DNA from: Arenicola marina
Taxonomy: Eukaryota; Annelida; Polychaeta; Arenicolidae
Assembly: GCA_964019135.1 (NCBI GenBank)
Contig: OZ025248.1
Coordinates: 53,871,670 to 53,935,669, forward strand
DNA length: 64,000 nt
Direction of reading: 5' to 3'
A program made the translations under genes and the position numbers. Position 1 is the stretch's first letter; each line of letters opens with the position of its first letter. This document shows, one piece after another, positions 46,923 to 59,590 of this stretch. Under the pieces are notes generated by a model, which was not told the DNA's origin, did no database searches, and saw nothing but the letters and a program-made list of their open reading frames with translations.

Positions 46923-47619
46923 TGTCTGGTTCTACGTTCCTGTAGTAGAACTGCCAATGATAGGCCTTCAGTGAAGACAGCGGCTTGGTTAAAGGCGTGT
47001 CCAAAGAACAACTTGTATCCGTGTTGTTGGAATGCCCCAGGGGAACATGGGGCAAAATGAACCATCGAGGTTATATGGCCCACCACAATATCGCGCAATT
47101 GCGGTGCTGTCACCTGTATTGAAGCGTTTTATATTTGTTCCTGTTTGTTACGTGATACCTTAAAAAATCTAAATGGGCGCTGAAGCAGACAGCTGACCTT
47201 CGTTACCGTAAAAGACTCTGGGCTGTTGCCATCTATGGTAAACACTGGAAGCAAGTAGGACTCAGTGGATACTAGCTTGGGGGAAAATTTTGATAAAGTA
47301 ACACGATGAAAGATAAGTCCAAGTCAAGCCCCAAACGTAATTCAGACACGAAATATACTGCGCCGTATTTTTCATACAGCCGTCAAATGTTAAGGTTACT
47401 AACAGGGGCAAAATGACACACGCTGCTTGGGGCAAAATGACCCAGTTGGCCGTTTTACCCACATCCCATTTAATATGTATACTCTAACAGAAACGATTAT
47501 CTTTGGCAAACTGTCCACTGAATCGGAACATCTTTGATGATCATGAATATGCTTGAAGAAGAAAACGATGTGCGTCACAGGGACCTTGAAGAAGGGAGAG
47601 CTGTGCCACTCTCTGCCTT

Positions 47620-47945
47620 CGACTCACTCCGCTAGGGCTCCATTTTATTTCTGTTGTCGCCTACGTCCTGAATGCATTTTCACACTCGCTCGCCAGGGCC
47701 GCGCTGCGTTCTGTCACAAATATAACTTTTTCGAAACGTTACAAGATGTTTTGGGTATATTAAATAAACAAAGCTCGCTATTTTGATGTTTTATTCTTGA
47801 AAACTATATTGTTGCAAGAAATTACAGCTGATTTGACCGTTTTTCAAGAATCTTGAAATTTGCCCCCTGCTGACAGCAGCGGTAAAAGCCAGCTGGCGTA
47901 GCGCCACCGTGCGGGGAGCTTGGAGCTGTGCGCGCCAGGGAGCCG
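47620..47945 (+). repeat. dispersed repeat family X, copy 2 (split or diverged)
   Basis: TTCGACTCACTCCGCTAGGG and CTCCATTTTAT occur near 47622, and GGCGTAGCGCCACCG with GGGGAGCTTGGAG near 47893. Order and orientation match family X, with about 230 bases of other sequence between. Boundaries are approximate. Confidence 0.4.
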
Positions 47946-48249
47946 GAAGCGTTGATTGAGGCAGAGCCAGCCGGCACGCGACATCGTGTCTTCATTTGAT
48001 ACATCCCCACTCCCAAAAGCTACTAGACTTCCAGTTAGAAAGACAAAGCCAAGTAACAGGCAATGTCCCGCTACGGTCCCTATCAACAGAAAGAGTGTGG
48101 CAAAGCCCGGCTGATTTCGAGAAGTCAAACACCTCGGAGAAACTAAGGGTCACTACTTCCAGCAGCTCGGCAGGATAAGACGCAGCTGGGGGGGGGGGGC
48201 ACTATTATACACAAATCTTGTGGTGGACTTTGAAAATGTGCGTTCATAG

Positions 48250-48535
48250 AGCGGATTTTGGCGGTGAAAAAGGGGGGCTTTACCGCAGAACCCCCCAAAT
48301 CGAGCAATGTATTAAATACCCCCTCCCCCCCCTCCTCAAACCGGGGGGCCGGTAAATGGTATAAATTCTATACATTTCCGCCCTAAAAAGGGGGGCCGGG
48401 GCCGGGTCGCCCCCCCTTGGATCCACCCCTGCGCCGGGTCTGTTCAACAGTAGGACTTTTCCACTGCAAAATGGCAACAAAAAATGGGGGAAGGGGGTGT
48501 CCCCCCGCCCGATCCGCCTCTGCTGACGTAACCGT
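48250..48535 (-). mobile_element. possible non-autonomous DNA transposon remnants
   Basis: On the - strand two similar termini (CAGAGGCGGATCGGGCGGGG near 48531, CAGGGGTGGATCCAAGGGGG near 48432) are each followed by C/G-run-rich non-coding sequence. Such ends are common in short elements of invertebrate genomes. I could not find a matching opposite terminus or a target duplication, so the call is tentative. Confidence 0.3.
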
Positions 48536-48719
48536 TATTTGTAATTTCTGTGTGTGATTATTCATAATACTACCGTTGTCAGTTTACCCAAATTTGGCTC
48601 TTTTTATAGCACTGCTTGTCCCTCAAAAAATACAAATAAAATTAAGGTGGTAATTTTTCCCCATGTTCCCTTATATCTAAAGGCTTGTTGATGTGATCAA
48701 AATCAACACTGATATTTTT

Positions 48720-48791
48720 TGGTCTACATTGTCAACATGGTCTACATTGTCAACATGGTCTACATTGTCAACATGGTCTTCATTGTCAACA
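48720..48791. repeat. 18-bp short tandem repeat, 4 units
   Basis: Four copies of GGTCTACATTGTCAACAT, the last slightly diverged. Confidence 0.9.
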
Positions 48792-48959
48792 TCATCTGCG
48801 TTTTCCGCTCCATCTTAAAACTGGCGGCGAAAACATATTGAATTAAAGGTTCAGTGACACGTGTGTGGATTGGTGTAAAAAGGCAACTTCGGCACTTCCG
48901 TACTTACCAAACCACCATCTGGTAACCGCGAAAACAAAACGGCGCGTGTGAACATTTTC

Positions 48960-49325
48960 AAATCTTGTGACGCCAAGATGGGACATCTTGTGACGCCAAG
49001 ATGGGACATCTTGTGACGCCAAGATGGGACATCTTGTGACGCCAAGATGGGACATCTTGTGACGCCAAGATGGGACATCTTGTGACGCCAAGATGGGACA
49101 TCTTGTGACGCCAAGACGTGACATCTTGTAACGCCAAGATGGGACATCTTGTGACGCCAAGATGGGACATCTTGTGACGCCAAGATGGGACATCTTGTGA
49201 CGCCAAGATGGGACATCTTGTGACGCCAAGACGTGACATCTTGTGACGCCAAGATGGGACATCTTGTGACGCCAAGACGTGACATCTTGTGACGCCAAGA
49301 TGTCACGTCTGGTGACACCAAAATG
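48960..49325. repeat. 23-bp minisatellite with an internal inverted repeat
   Basis: About 15-16 units of a 23-base motif. Each has CATCTTG and CAAGATG arms (7 bp) around TGACGC, so single strands can form a row of small hairpins. Some units read CAAGACG. The edge near 49300-49365 degenerates into GTCACGTGATAC sequence. Confidence 0.95.
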
Positions 49326-49365
49326 TGACATCTGTTGTCACGTGATACCTGTCACGTGTGCAGTT

Positions 49366-50965
49366 ATCAGTAACACCAGCCATTGGTCTTTTTCCCTCTT
49401 AACTTAAGATTCTTCTGTTGTCCTCCTGGTCTGGTTGCCATTCCGCAGCCTCCCAGAGGCAAGGCAATTCTCACCAAATGACGTAGGCGAATGTCAGATA
49501 AACGGTGTTTACGTTCAAGTTAAGCCCCACGCCCTCCCCCACCTAACCCGAACGCTCACAGACGTCTGTTGCCTTGGGTCCGGGTCTTTACAATGGCGAT
49601 AGTCAGCCAAGCATGCCCGATTTATGCTGGGACTGTTGGCGCAATCTCTCATGTTTATGCGCAATTGCTCTCCCGTTTCGTTGTAACTAACAGTTGGAAC
49701 CACGTGTTGGTTTGGTATTTCCGGTTGTCTTTAGTTCTCTGCCAGTTTCCGTTTATTCATGTTGCTGGGACCGTGCGGAAAGTTATATTGAGCAGGTTTG
49801 GTGAAAACCGTGAAAAATTGTACCCGAGCCTAAAACGACGACATGCACGTACGCCACGAAGGCAAGGGCACAGAAAGCCCTGAAGGTCAAAAACAGAACA
49901 GGAAGGACGTCAACATTTAATGGTGGAGAACATTATCGTCCCCTTCATCGCTCCCATGGATACCTTCCACTCACAGACTGACCCACCCCTGCCTTCCTCT
50001 CTCCCTCGTCTCGGGCTGACCCACCCTCTGACCCTCTCTCCTCGATTAACTCGTGGGTACGTGATACTGCAATGTGGCTGACCTTGTCCTGTACCCCTGG
50101 GCCACAGAACAGCGTGCCACTTGTTCGCATTCATTGCGCATGGTAAGTGCCTTGTGTTACACGGGCGACGGTGCAGGTCTTTACAGGCCAGCGGGTTGAC
50201 ACAACCACCACCATGTGTGCCACCGCCCCGACGCGCCACCTGGCCATAGCCACGCACACCAGAGGCCGCCACGTGCACCCGGCGTCCTCTACTTAATGTG
50301 CGTCTTCGCCAACGATATGCAGATCGTCTTTGAAGTTAATCTTTTGATGCCCAGTTTTTTATTGTCTGTCTTCTGTTTTTGTTTTTGCAGTGAGCGTCTG
50401 CTGCCGCACAACGAAGGGGACCCATGAATGAACCATTGTCTGCATATCACGGAGCGATCTGCCGTAGATAGATCTCGTTCACACCATGCCAAAACTGCTT
50501 GCTGCCAAAACCCCAGTGACCTTCAATTAAAATACCAAAAAGTCTATTTACCCGACCATTTGGAATACGGGTTGTAAGACCCACACGGGGTACAGCCTGA
50601 TTAATCTATTACACAACATGGAGACATCTCGCGCTAGTGGTTTCCGAATTCGACAATACGACCTTCAGCGCTTGTTTAGGCAGCTTGAACTCAATTTGAA
50701 CTGCTTGAATAAGGCCAAGTGTTTCGGTTTTTAGTATCGCTTCGGGGTTACCCACGTGGCAGACTTCGCTAGCGTTCGGTTCGCGGCGGTAGATATCATC
50801 TCTGGCCGCAGCGGAACCAGATGTGTCTCGTTGTGAGACATACATTGGACATGCGCAACAGCTTTAGACCACGCGCAAAGACGCAATTTGCAGACAGAGA
50901 GACGATTTGGATAGGCTGACGTGCCCCATATTTAATCTGAAAGGTGGGCGAGCGAGGATTAACTG
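49366..50965. other. intergenic, nothing certain
   Basis: A 104-codon frame at 49569-49883 and acceptor-like TTTTTGCAG near 50390 were examined. Neither matches a family I know. Confidence 0.45.
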
Positions 50966-51069
50966 GTGTCGGATCTTCTAACAGGGAGCGAGCGGTGTGG
51001 GAAGGTCACCAAGATGACCTTCAATGTGCGAGCATGGTTATCTAACAACGGACTAAACTATCTTGTTAT
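50966..51069 (+). other. weak first-exon candidate
   Basis: A frame reading ...MTFNVRAWLSNNGLNYLVM ends exactly at a strong GTAAGT donor (51070). An acceptor-like CTGCAG lies at 55610, beyond the 23-bp array, and joining would be in phase but gives only about 46 more codons. No family is recognised. Confidence 0.15.
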
Positions 51070-51099
51070 GGTAAGTCAACTTATTGTATATACCTCTCT

Positions 51100-51345
51100 T
51101 AATGTCAATGTGTTCCTCAGCCTCAGGCCCATTGTCAATGTGTTCCTCATGCCCATGTGTTCCTCATGCCCATTGTCAATGGGTTCCTCGGCTCAGGCCT
51201 ATTGTCAATGTATTCCGCTGGCCCATTGTCAATGTATTCCGCTGGCCCATTGTCACTGTGTTCCTCATGCCCATTGTCAATGTGTTACTCTGGCCCATTT
51301 TCAACGTGTTCGTCAGTCCCATTGTCAATGTGTGTTCAAACCAAT
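51100..51345. repeat. degenerate ~24-bp repeat
   Basis: Roughly ten units of CCCATTGTCAATGTGTTCCT with variable spacers. It shares the TGTCAAT core with the larger 23-bp array that follows and may be its diverged edge. Confidence 0.75.
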
Positions 51346-51464
51346 CAATCTGTCAATATGTGCATGTGATACATGACAAGCACCTAAATTCCCTAAATGG
51401 AGCCTGCTTGTTGTTTCCAGTCAATTTGTCAAGGGGTCCCTCTCTGTATGTACTTGCGTCAATG

Positions 51465-54400
51465 TACCTAACGCCCCTGCCAATCTGTACCTGACGCCCC
51501 TGTTAATCTGTACTTAACGCTCCTGTCAATCTGTACCTAACCCCCTGTCAATCTGTACCTGACGCCCCTGTCAATCTGTACATAACCCCCTGTCAATCTG
51601 TACCTAACGCCCCTGTCAAGCTGTAACCTAACGCCCATATCAATCTGTACCTAACGCCCCTGTCAATCTGTACCTGACGCCCCTGTCAATCTGTACATAA
51701 CGCCCTTGTCAATCTGTACTTAACGCCCCTCTCAATCTACCTAACGCCACTGTCAATCTGTACATAACCCCCTGTCAATCTGTACCTAACGCCCCTGTCA
51801 ATCTGTACCTAACGCCCCTGTCAAGCTGTAACCTAACGCCCATATCAATCTGTACCTAACGCCCCTGTCAATCTGTACCTAACCCCCTATCAATCTGTAC
51901 TTAACGCTCCTGTCAATCTGTACCTAACCCCCTGTCAATCTGTACCTAACGCCCCTGTCAATCTGTACCTAACGCTCCTGTCAAGCTGTAACCTAACGCC
52001 CATATCAATCTGTACCTAACGCCCCTGTCAATCTGTACTTAACGCTCCTGTCAATCTGTACCTAACCCCCTGTCAATCTGTACCTGACGCCCCTGTCAAT
52101 CTGTACATAACGCCCTTGTCAATCTGTACCTAACGCCCCTGTCAATCTGTACCTGACGCCCCTGTCAATCTGTACATAACGCCCTTGTCAATCTGTACTT
52201 AACGCCCCTCTCAATCTACCTAACGCCACTGTCAATCTGTACATAACCCCCTGTCAATCTGTACCTAACGCCCCTGTCAAGCTGTAACCTAACGCCCATA
52301 TCAATCTGTACCTAACGCCCCTGTCAATCTGTAACCTAACACCCCTTTCAATCTGTACCTAACGCCCCTGTCAATCTGTAACCTAACGCCCCGTCAATCT
52401 GTACCTAACGCCTCTGTCAATCTGTACATAACGCCCCTGTCAATCTGTACCCAATGCATCTGTCAAGCTGTACCTCAAGCCCCTGTCAATCTGTAACCTA
52501 ACGCCCCTCTCAATTTATACGTCACGCCTCTGTCATTCTGTACCTCAAGCCCCTGTTTATCTATACCTAACGCCCCTGTCAATCTGTACCTAACCCCCTG
52601 TCAATCTGTACCTGACGCCCCTGTCAATCTGTACATAACGCCCTTGTCAATCTGTACCTAACACCCCTGTCAATCTGTACCTAACACCCCTGTCAATCTG
52701 TACATAACGCCCTTGTCAATCTGTACCTAACGCCCCTGTCAATCTGTACCTGACGCCCCTGTCAATCTGTACATAACGCCCTTGTCAATCTGTACTTAAC
52801 GCCCCTCTCAATCTACCTAACGCCCCTGTCAATCAGTACTTAACGCCCCTGTCAAGCTGTAACCTAAAGCCCATATCAATCTGTACCTAACGCCCCTGTC
52901 AATCTGTAACCTAACACCCCTGTCAATCTGTACCTAGCGCCTCTGTCAATCTGCACCTCAAGTCCCTGTCAATCTGTAACCTAACGCCCCGTCAATCTGT
53001 ACCTAACGCCTCTGTCAATCTGTACATAACGCCCCTGTCAATCTGTACCCAATGCATCTGTCAAGCTGTACCTCAAGCCCCTGTCAATCTGTAACCTAAC
53101 GCCCCTCTCGGTCTATACGTCACGCCTCTGTCATTCTGTACCTCAAGCCCCTGTTTATCTGTACCTAACGCCCCTGTCAATCTGAACATATCGCCGGTCA
53201 ATCTGTACCTGACGCCCCTGTCAATCTGTACTTGACGCCCTGTCAATCTGTACCTAACGCCCCTATCTATCTGTACCTAACGCCCCTGTTAATCTGTACC
53301 TGACGCCCTGTCAATCTGTACCTGACACCCTGCCAATTTGAAACTAGCGCCTCTGTCAATCTGTACCTAATGCCCCTGTCAATCTGTACCTGACGCCCCT
53401 GTCAATCTGTACATAACGCCCCTGTCAATCTGTACCTAACGCCCCTGTCAATCTGTACCTAACGCCCCTGTCAAGCTGTAACCTAACGCCCATGTCAATC
53501 TGTACCTAACGCACCTGTCAATCTGTAACCTAACACCCCTGTCAATCTGTACCTGACGCCTCGTCAATCTACCTAACGCCCCTGTCAATCTGTACCTAAC
53601 GACCCTCTCAATCTGTACCTAGGGTCCCTGTCAATTTGTACCTGTCAATCTGTACCTAACGCCCCTCTCAATCTGTATCTAACGCCCTTGTCAATCTGTA
53701 CCTAACCCCCTGTCAATATGTAACTGACGCCTTCAATGTGTACCTAAGCCCCTGTCAATCCGTGCCTGACGCGCTGTCAATCTGTACCTAACGCCCCTGT
53801 CAATCAGTACGTAACGCCACTGTCAATCGGTACCTGTCAATCTGTACCTGACGCCCTGTCAATATGTACCTAACGCCCCTGTCAATCTATACCGAAGGCC
53901 CCTGTCAATCTGTACCTAACGCCTCTGTCAATCTGTACCTAACGCCCCTGTCAATCAGTGCGTAACGCCACTGTCCATCTGTACCTGTCAATCTGTACCT
54001 AACGCCTCTCTCAAGCTGTACCTGACGCCCCTGTCAATCAGTGCGTAACGCCACTGTCCATCTGTACCTGTCAATCTGTACCTAACGCCTCTCTCAATCT
54101 GTACCTAACGCCTCTGTCAATCTGCACCTCAAGCCCCTGTCAATCTGTACCTGACGCCCCGTCAATCTACCTAACGCCCCTGTCAATCTGTACCTAACAA
54201 CCCTCTCAATCTGTACCTAGGGTCCCTGTCAATCTGTACCTGTCAATCTGTACCTAACGCCCCTCTCAATCTGTATCTAACGCCCTTGCCAATCTGTACC
54301 TAACCCCCTGTCAATATGTAACTGACGCCTTCAATCTGTACCTAACCCCCTGTCAATCCGTGCCTGACGCGCTGTCAATCTGTACCTAACGCCCCTGTCA

Positions 54401-55503
54401 ATCAGTACGTAACGCCACTGTCAATCGGTACCTGTCAATCTGTACCTAACGCCCCTGTCAATCAGTGCGTAACGCCACTGTCCATCTGTACCTGTCAATC
54501 TGTACCTAACGCCTCTCTCAATCTGTACCTGACGCTCCTGTCAATCTGTACTTGTCAGTATATACCTAACGCCCCTGTTAATCTATACCTGTCAACCTGT
54601 CCCTAACGCCTCTGTCAATCTGTACCTAACGCCCCTGTTAATCTGGATCTAACGCCCCTGTTAATCTGGATCTAACGCCCCTGTCAATATGTACCTGACG
54701 CCCCTGTCAATCTGTACCTGACGCCTTTGTCAATACGTACCTAACGCCCCTGTCCATCTGTACCTGACGCCCCTGTCAATATGTGCCTGACGCCCCTGTC
54801 AATCTGTACCTGACGCCTTTGTCAATACGTACCTAACGCCCCTGTCCATCTGTACCTGACGCCCCTGTCAATATGTGCCTGACGCCCCTGTCAATCTGTA
54901 CCTAACGCCCTTGTCAATCTGTTCCTAACACCCTTGTCAATCTGTACCTAATGCCCTTGTCAATCTGTTCCTAACGCCCCTGTCAATCTGTACCTAGCGC
55001 CCCTGTCAATCTGTACCTAACGGCCTAGTCAATCTGTACCTAACGCCCTTGTCAATCTGTTCCTAACACCCTTGTCAATCTGTACCTAATGCCCTTGTCA
55101 ATCTGTACCTGACGCCCATGTCAATCGGTACCTGACGCCACTGTCAATCTGTACCTGACGCCCTTGTCCATCTGTTCCTAACGCCCTTGTTAATCTGTAC
55201 CTGACGCCCCTGTCAACCTGTACCTAGCGCCCCTGTCAATCTGTACCTAATGGCCTTGTCAATCTGTTCCTAACGGCCTTGTCAATCTGTACCTGACGCC
55301 CCTGTCAATCTGTACCTGACGCCTCTGTCAATCTGTACCTAGCGCCTCTGTCAATCTGTACCTAACGGCCTTGTCAATCTGTTCCTAACGGCCTTGTCAA
55401 TCTGTACCTGACGCCCCTGTCAATCTGTACCTGACACCCCTATCAATCTGTGCCTGACGCCCCTGTCAGTCTGTACCTAACGCCTCTGTCAATCTGTACC
55501 TGT
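51465..55503. repeat. 23-bp minisatellite, ~4 kb
   Basis: About 174 units of TGTCAATCTGTACCTAACG plus CCCC, with many one- to four-base indels and variants (CCTGACG, CATAACG, AGCTGTAACC). A block with GTACCTAGGGTCCCTGTC recurs near 53,600 and 54,210, about 600 bases apart. Confidence 0.95.
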
Positions 55504-55707
55504 CCTGCTACCCAGGTGTTCTCTCCCAATATGCACTGTGACATGATAGTAAATCCAAAAATTCTGCCTTAAAAAATTGATAGAAGATAACCATGTGTGC
55601 TGTCCTGCAGAAAAGAAGATTCGGTAGTCGTAGAAGCTGGCGGTCCGGGGCCCGTGGCACCGAGGTTTGTCCGGTGTACGAATCTGTCGTTATCGAGTCC
55701 TTTCCCC

Positions 55708-58412
55708 GGCTTAAACCACAGCGTCCCCCAACAGTCCGGCTTAAACCATAGCGTCCCCCAACAGTCCGGCTTAAACCACAGCGTCCTCCAACAGTCCGGC
55801 TTATACCACAGCGTCCTCCAACAGTCATGCTTATACCACAGCGTCCTCCAACAGTCCGGCTTATACCACAGCGTCCTCCAACAGTCCGGCTTAAACCACA
55901 GCGTGCTCCAACAGTCCTGCTTAAACCACAGCGTCCTCCAACAGTCATGCTTAAACCACATCGTCCTCCAACAGTCCGACTTAAATCACAGCGTCCTCCA
56001 ACAGTCCGGCTTATACCACAGCGTCCTCCAACAGTCCGACTTAAATCACATCGTCCTCCAACAGTCCGACTTAAACCACAGCGTCCTCCAACAGTCATGC
56101 CTAAACCACATCGTCCTCCAACAGTCCGACTTAAATCACAGCGCCCTCCAACAGTCCGGCTTAAACCACAGCGTCCTCCAACAGTCCGGCTTAAATCACA
56201 GCGTCCTCCAACAGTCCTGCCTAAGCCACAGCGCCCTCCAACAGTCCGGCTTATACCACAGCATCCTCCAACAGTCCGACTTAAACCACAGCGCCCTCCA
56301 ACAGTCCGGCTTATACAACAGCATCCTCCAACAGTCCGGCTTAAACCACAGCGTCCTCCAACAGTCCGGCTTATACCACAGCGTCCTCCAACAGTCCGGC
56401 TTAAACCACAGCGTCCTCCAACAGTCCGGCTTATACCACAGCATCCTCCAACAGTCCGGCTTATACCACGGCATCCTCCAACAGTCCGACTTAAACCACA
56501 GCGCCCTCCAACAGTCCGGCTTATACCACAGCATCCTCCAACAGTCCGGCTTATACCACAGCATCCTCCAACAGTCCGACTTAAACCACAGCGCCCTCCA
56601 ACAGTCCGGCTTATACCACAGCATCCTCCAGCAGTCCGGCTTAAACCACAGCGTCCTCCAACAGTCCGGCTTATACCACAGCGTCCTCCAACAGTCCGGC
56701 TTAAACCACAGCGTCCTCCAACAGTCCTGCGTAAACCACAGCGTCCTCCAACAGTCATGCTTAAACCACATCGTCCTCCAACAGTCCGACTTAAATCACA
56801 GCGTCCTCCAACAGTCCGGCTTAAACCACAGCGTCCTCCAACAGTCCGGCTTGAATCACAGCGTCCTCCAACAGTCCTGCCTAAGCCACAGCGCCCTCCA
56901 ACAGTCCGGCTTAAACCACAGCATCCTCCAACAGTCCGACTTAAACCACAGCGCCCTCCAACAGTCCGGCTTATACCACAGCATCCTCCAACAGTCCGGC
57001 TTAAACCACAGCGTCCTCCAACAGTCCGGCTTATACCACAGCGTCCTCCAACAGTCCGGCTTAAACCACAGCGTCCTCCAACAGTCCGGCTTATACCACA
57101 GCATCCTCCAACAGTCCGGCTTATACCACAGCATCCTCCAACAGTCCGACTTAAACCACAGCGCCCTCCAACAGTCCGGCTTATACCACAGCATCCTCCA
57201 ACAGTCCGGCTTATACCATAGCATCCTCCAACAGTCCGACTTAAACCACAGCGCCCCCCAACAGTCCGGCTTATACCACATCATCCTCCAGCAGTCCGGC
57301 TTAAACCACAGCGTCCTCCAACAGTCCGACTTAAACCACAGCGTCCTTCAACAGTCCGGCTTATACCACAGCGTCCTCCAACAGTCCGGCTCAAACCACA
57401 GCGTCCTCAAACAGTCCTGCTTAAACCACAGCGTCCTCCAACAGTCCGGCTTATACCACAGCGTCCTCCAACAGTCCGGCTTAAACCACAGCGTCCTCCA
57501 ACAGTCCTGCTTAAACCACAGCGTCCTCCAACAGTCATGCTTAAACCACATCGTCCTCCAACAGTCCGGCTTAAATCACAGCGTCCTCCAACAGTCCGGC
57601 TTAAACCACATCGTCCTCCAACAGTCCGGCTTAAATCACAGCGTCCTCCAACAGTCATGCTTAAACCACATCGTCCTCCAACAGTCCGGCTTAAACCACA
57701 GCGCCCTCCAACAGTCCTGCCTAGGCCACAGCGCCCTCCAACAGTCCTGCTTATACCACAGCATCCTCCAACAGTCCGACTTAAACCACAGCGCCCTCCA
57801 ACAGTCCGGCTTATACCACAGCATCCTCCAACAGTCCGGCTTAAACCACAGCGTCCTCCAACAGTCCGACTTAAACCACAGCGTCCTTCAACAGTCCGAC
57901 TTAAACCACAGCGTCCTCCAACAGTCCGGCTTATACCACAGCGTCCTCCAACAGTGCGGCTCAAACCACAGCGTCCTCAAACAGTCCTGCTTAAACCACA
58001 GCGTCCTCCAACAGTCCTGCTTAAACCACAGCGCCCTCCAATAGTCCGGCTTATACCACAGCGTCCTTCAACAGTCCGGCTTATACCACAGCGTCCTCCA
58101 ACAGTCCTGCTTAAACCACAGCGTCCTCCAACAGTCATTCTTAAACCACATCGTCCTCCAACAGTCCGGCTTAAATCACAGCGTCCTCCAACAGTCCGGC
58201 TTAAACCACAGCGTCCTCCAACAGTCATGCTTAAACCACATCGTCCTCCAACAGTCCGGCTTAAACCACAGCGTCCTCAAACAGTCCTGCTTAAACCACA
58301 GCGTCCTCCAACAGTCCTGCTTAAACCACAGCGTCCTCCAACAGTCATGCTTATACCACAGCGCCCTCTAACAGTCCGGCTTATACCACAGCGTCCTACA
58401 ACAGTCCGGCTT
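55708..58412. repeat. 30-bp minisatellite with a 660-bp higher-order duplication
   Basis: About 90 units of GGCTTAAACCACAGCGTCCT plus CCAACAGTCC. Because 30 is a multiple of three, one frame gives an 815-residue decapeptide repeat (GLNHSVLQQS-like). Variable bases mostly change the amino acid, and other frames are open too, so I do not call it a gene. Confidence 0.96.
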
Positions 58413-58431
58413 AAATATTTATAATTATACC

Positions 58432-58594
58432 TTAGCCAAGAAGGTGTGATTCGAACCCACAATGTACAGTAACACTGTCACGTGAAGTCCCCCCGGTGAC
58501 ACCCCCACGCTGACAAGCTTCCACTCGCTAGGTGGCGCTACGCAAGCTCCGCTGTTTCCGAGATATAATGGATCCCTAGCGGAGTGAGTCGAAG
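58432..58594 (-). repeat. dispersed repeat with box B-like end (family X), copy 3
   Basis: On the - strand it begins TTCGACTCACTCCGCTAGGG, continues with GGAGCTTGCGTAGCGCCACC, and ends with GTGGGTTCGAATCACACC. The first two blocks recur at 7247 and the first at 47620, so this is an interspersed family. It is possibly a SINE read tail-first, but I cannot place it. Confidence 0.55.
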
Positions 58595-59399
58595 TTGGAA
58601 AGTCACTGGGTCAATGGGTGCGTCTCCAGAGAGGTCACGCTCCTCTTGACCTTGCAGAACGTGAATCCAACCACGTTTCTTCCGCGCGAGTTTGTGGGAA
58701 ACGGATGAAAATCTGTCCCCCTATCTTGTGAAAAAAAAAAGGAGAAAGAGAATCGTAGACCGTGTTATCTAGAAGTTGTGCCTTCGACGGCGCAAAATGT
58801 AATATGGAGTCTACTCCACCCGGGGAACACCTAGCGCCACTCAGTATAATCCAACACATTCTGTAATGGAAGATGCAATACATTGTGAATACGACAGATG
58901 TGAGCAGATATCCCGGTGGGATTCCTGGTAAACTTATACAAATGCTATAACTACCCAACTGACTAGTTAACGACGGGGCACCCTGAACTCTTTTATATAT
59001 ATGCATAGTGGCTATGCATGTTTTGTCAAAGGTAAGGAACTTTAGGGATGACGACAAAAAACAAAACACCGGTTCACCGGTCGTAGAATCTCTTACGATA
59101 ATGACTTGCTGTTTGTTTTCTGGCCGCCCTGAGATCGAATGTCATACTACGTACGATGAGTCTGCGAGGGACTGTATTGTAACAAGCCCATGAGCTGTGC
59201 TCACCGTAGATCGCGGGTTCCTAGGGCCCTACCAGCTTGATTTCCGCGACATGGAAGAGTCTCTTAAAAGGTAAAACTGAGCGACGATAAGGCTTGTGAG
59301 AGTTTTATAATGGGCCTCTGTGTCAAGACTTATTCCGCGTTACTTCGTCTAAAGCCCCCGTACTCAGCCCCACCCCCCACGCGGCGACCCGGGAGAGAG

Positions 59400-59590
59400 G
59401 GAATGGAATGGAATGTTGGTGTTTTAGGCCACTTTTGTGCACATACAGGCTAAATTGGGCCAAGGAACCTCCCGAGACGATGAAGGATGAAGGAATGAAA
59501 CATGCCCCAGATTAGGTGCCCGAGCCCGGATTCGAACCCAGGACCTATTGATCTGCGGTCTAGTGCGCTAACCACTACACCAGGGAGGCC
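59400..59590 (-). repeat. second family of tRNA-derived SINE
   Basis: On the - strand, 59519-59590 looks like a tRNA: TGGTGTAGTGGTTAGCGCAC (box A) and GGGTTCGAATCCGGG (box B). A 120-base body then ends in a tail of repeated ATTCC. The missing clean acceptor and anticodon stems and the long body argue for a SINE rather than a tRNA gene. Confidence 0.7.

Larger units (their letters stand above)
46923..48719. other. intergenic, mixed dispersed repeats
   Basis: Apart from family X fragments and the element-like sequence at 48250-48535, I see no gene. A short GGGGCAAAATGA phrase recurs near 47050, 47405 and 47430. Confidence 0.45.

Noticed and set aside
36901-46945. Giant repetitive proteins (833, 2279, 693 and more codons) in the 35-bp array
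   Set aside because: Several phases are open at once, starts are chance variant ATGs, and variation is not biased to silent sites. Treated as tandem repeat, not genes.
49569-49883. 104-codon frame
   Set aside because: No recognisable domain, and composition and context are like surrounding non-coding sequence.
50085-50427. Mini-exon between CCACAG and GTAAGT at 50141, then an exon after TTTTTGCAG at 50390
   Set aside because: Splice-like signals are good, but the joined peptides in each phase are short and unlike any family I know.
55597-58424. 815-codon GLNHSVLQQS repeat protein and the opposite-strand cysteine-rich frames
   Set aside because: Both strands and several frames are open through the same 30-bp repeat, and most variants change the residue. 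No signal peptide or flanking exon is convincing.
59519-59590. Functional tRNA gene on the - strand
   Set aside because: Box A and box B are good, but the acceptor and anticodon stems do not pair cleanly and a SINE-type body and tail follow.
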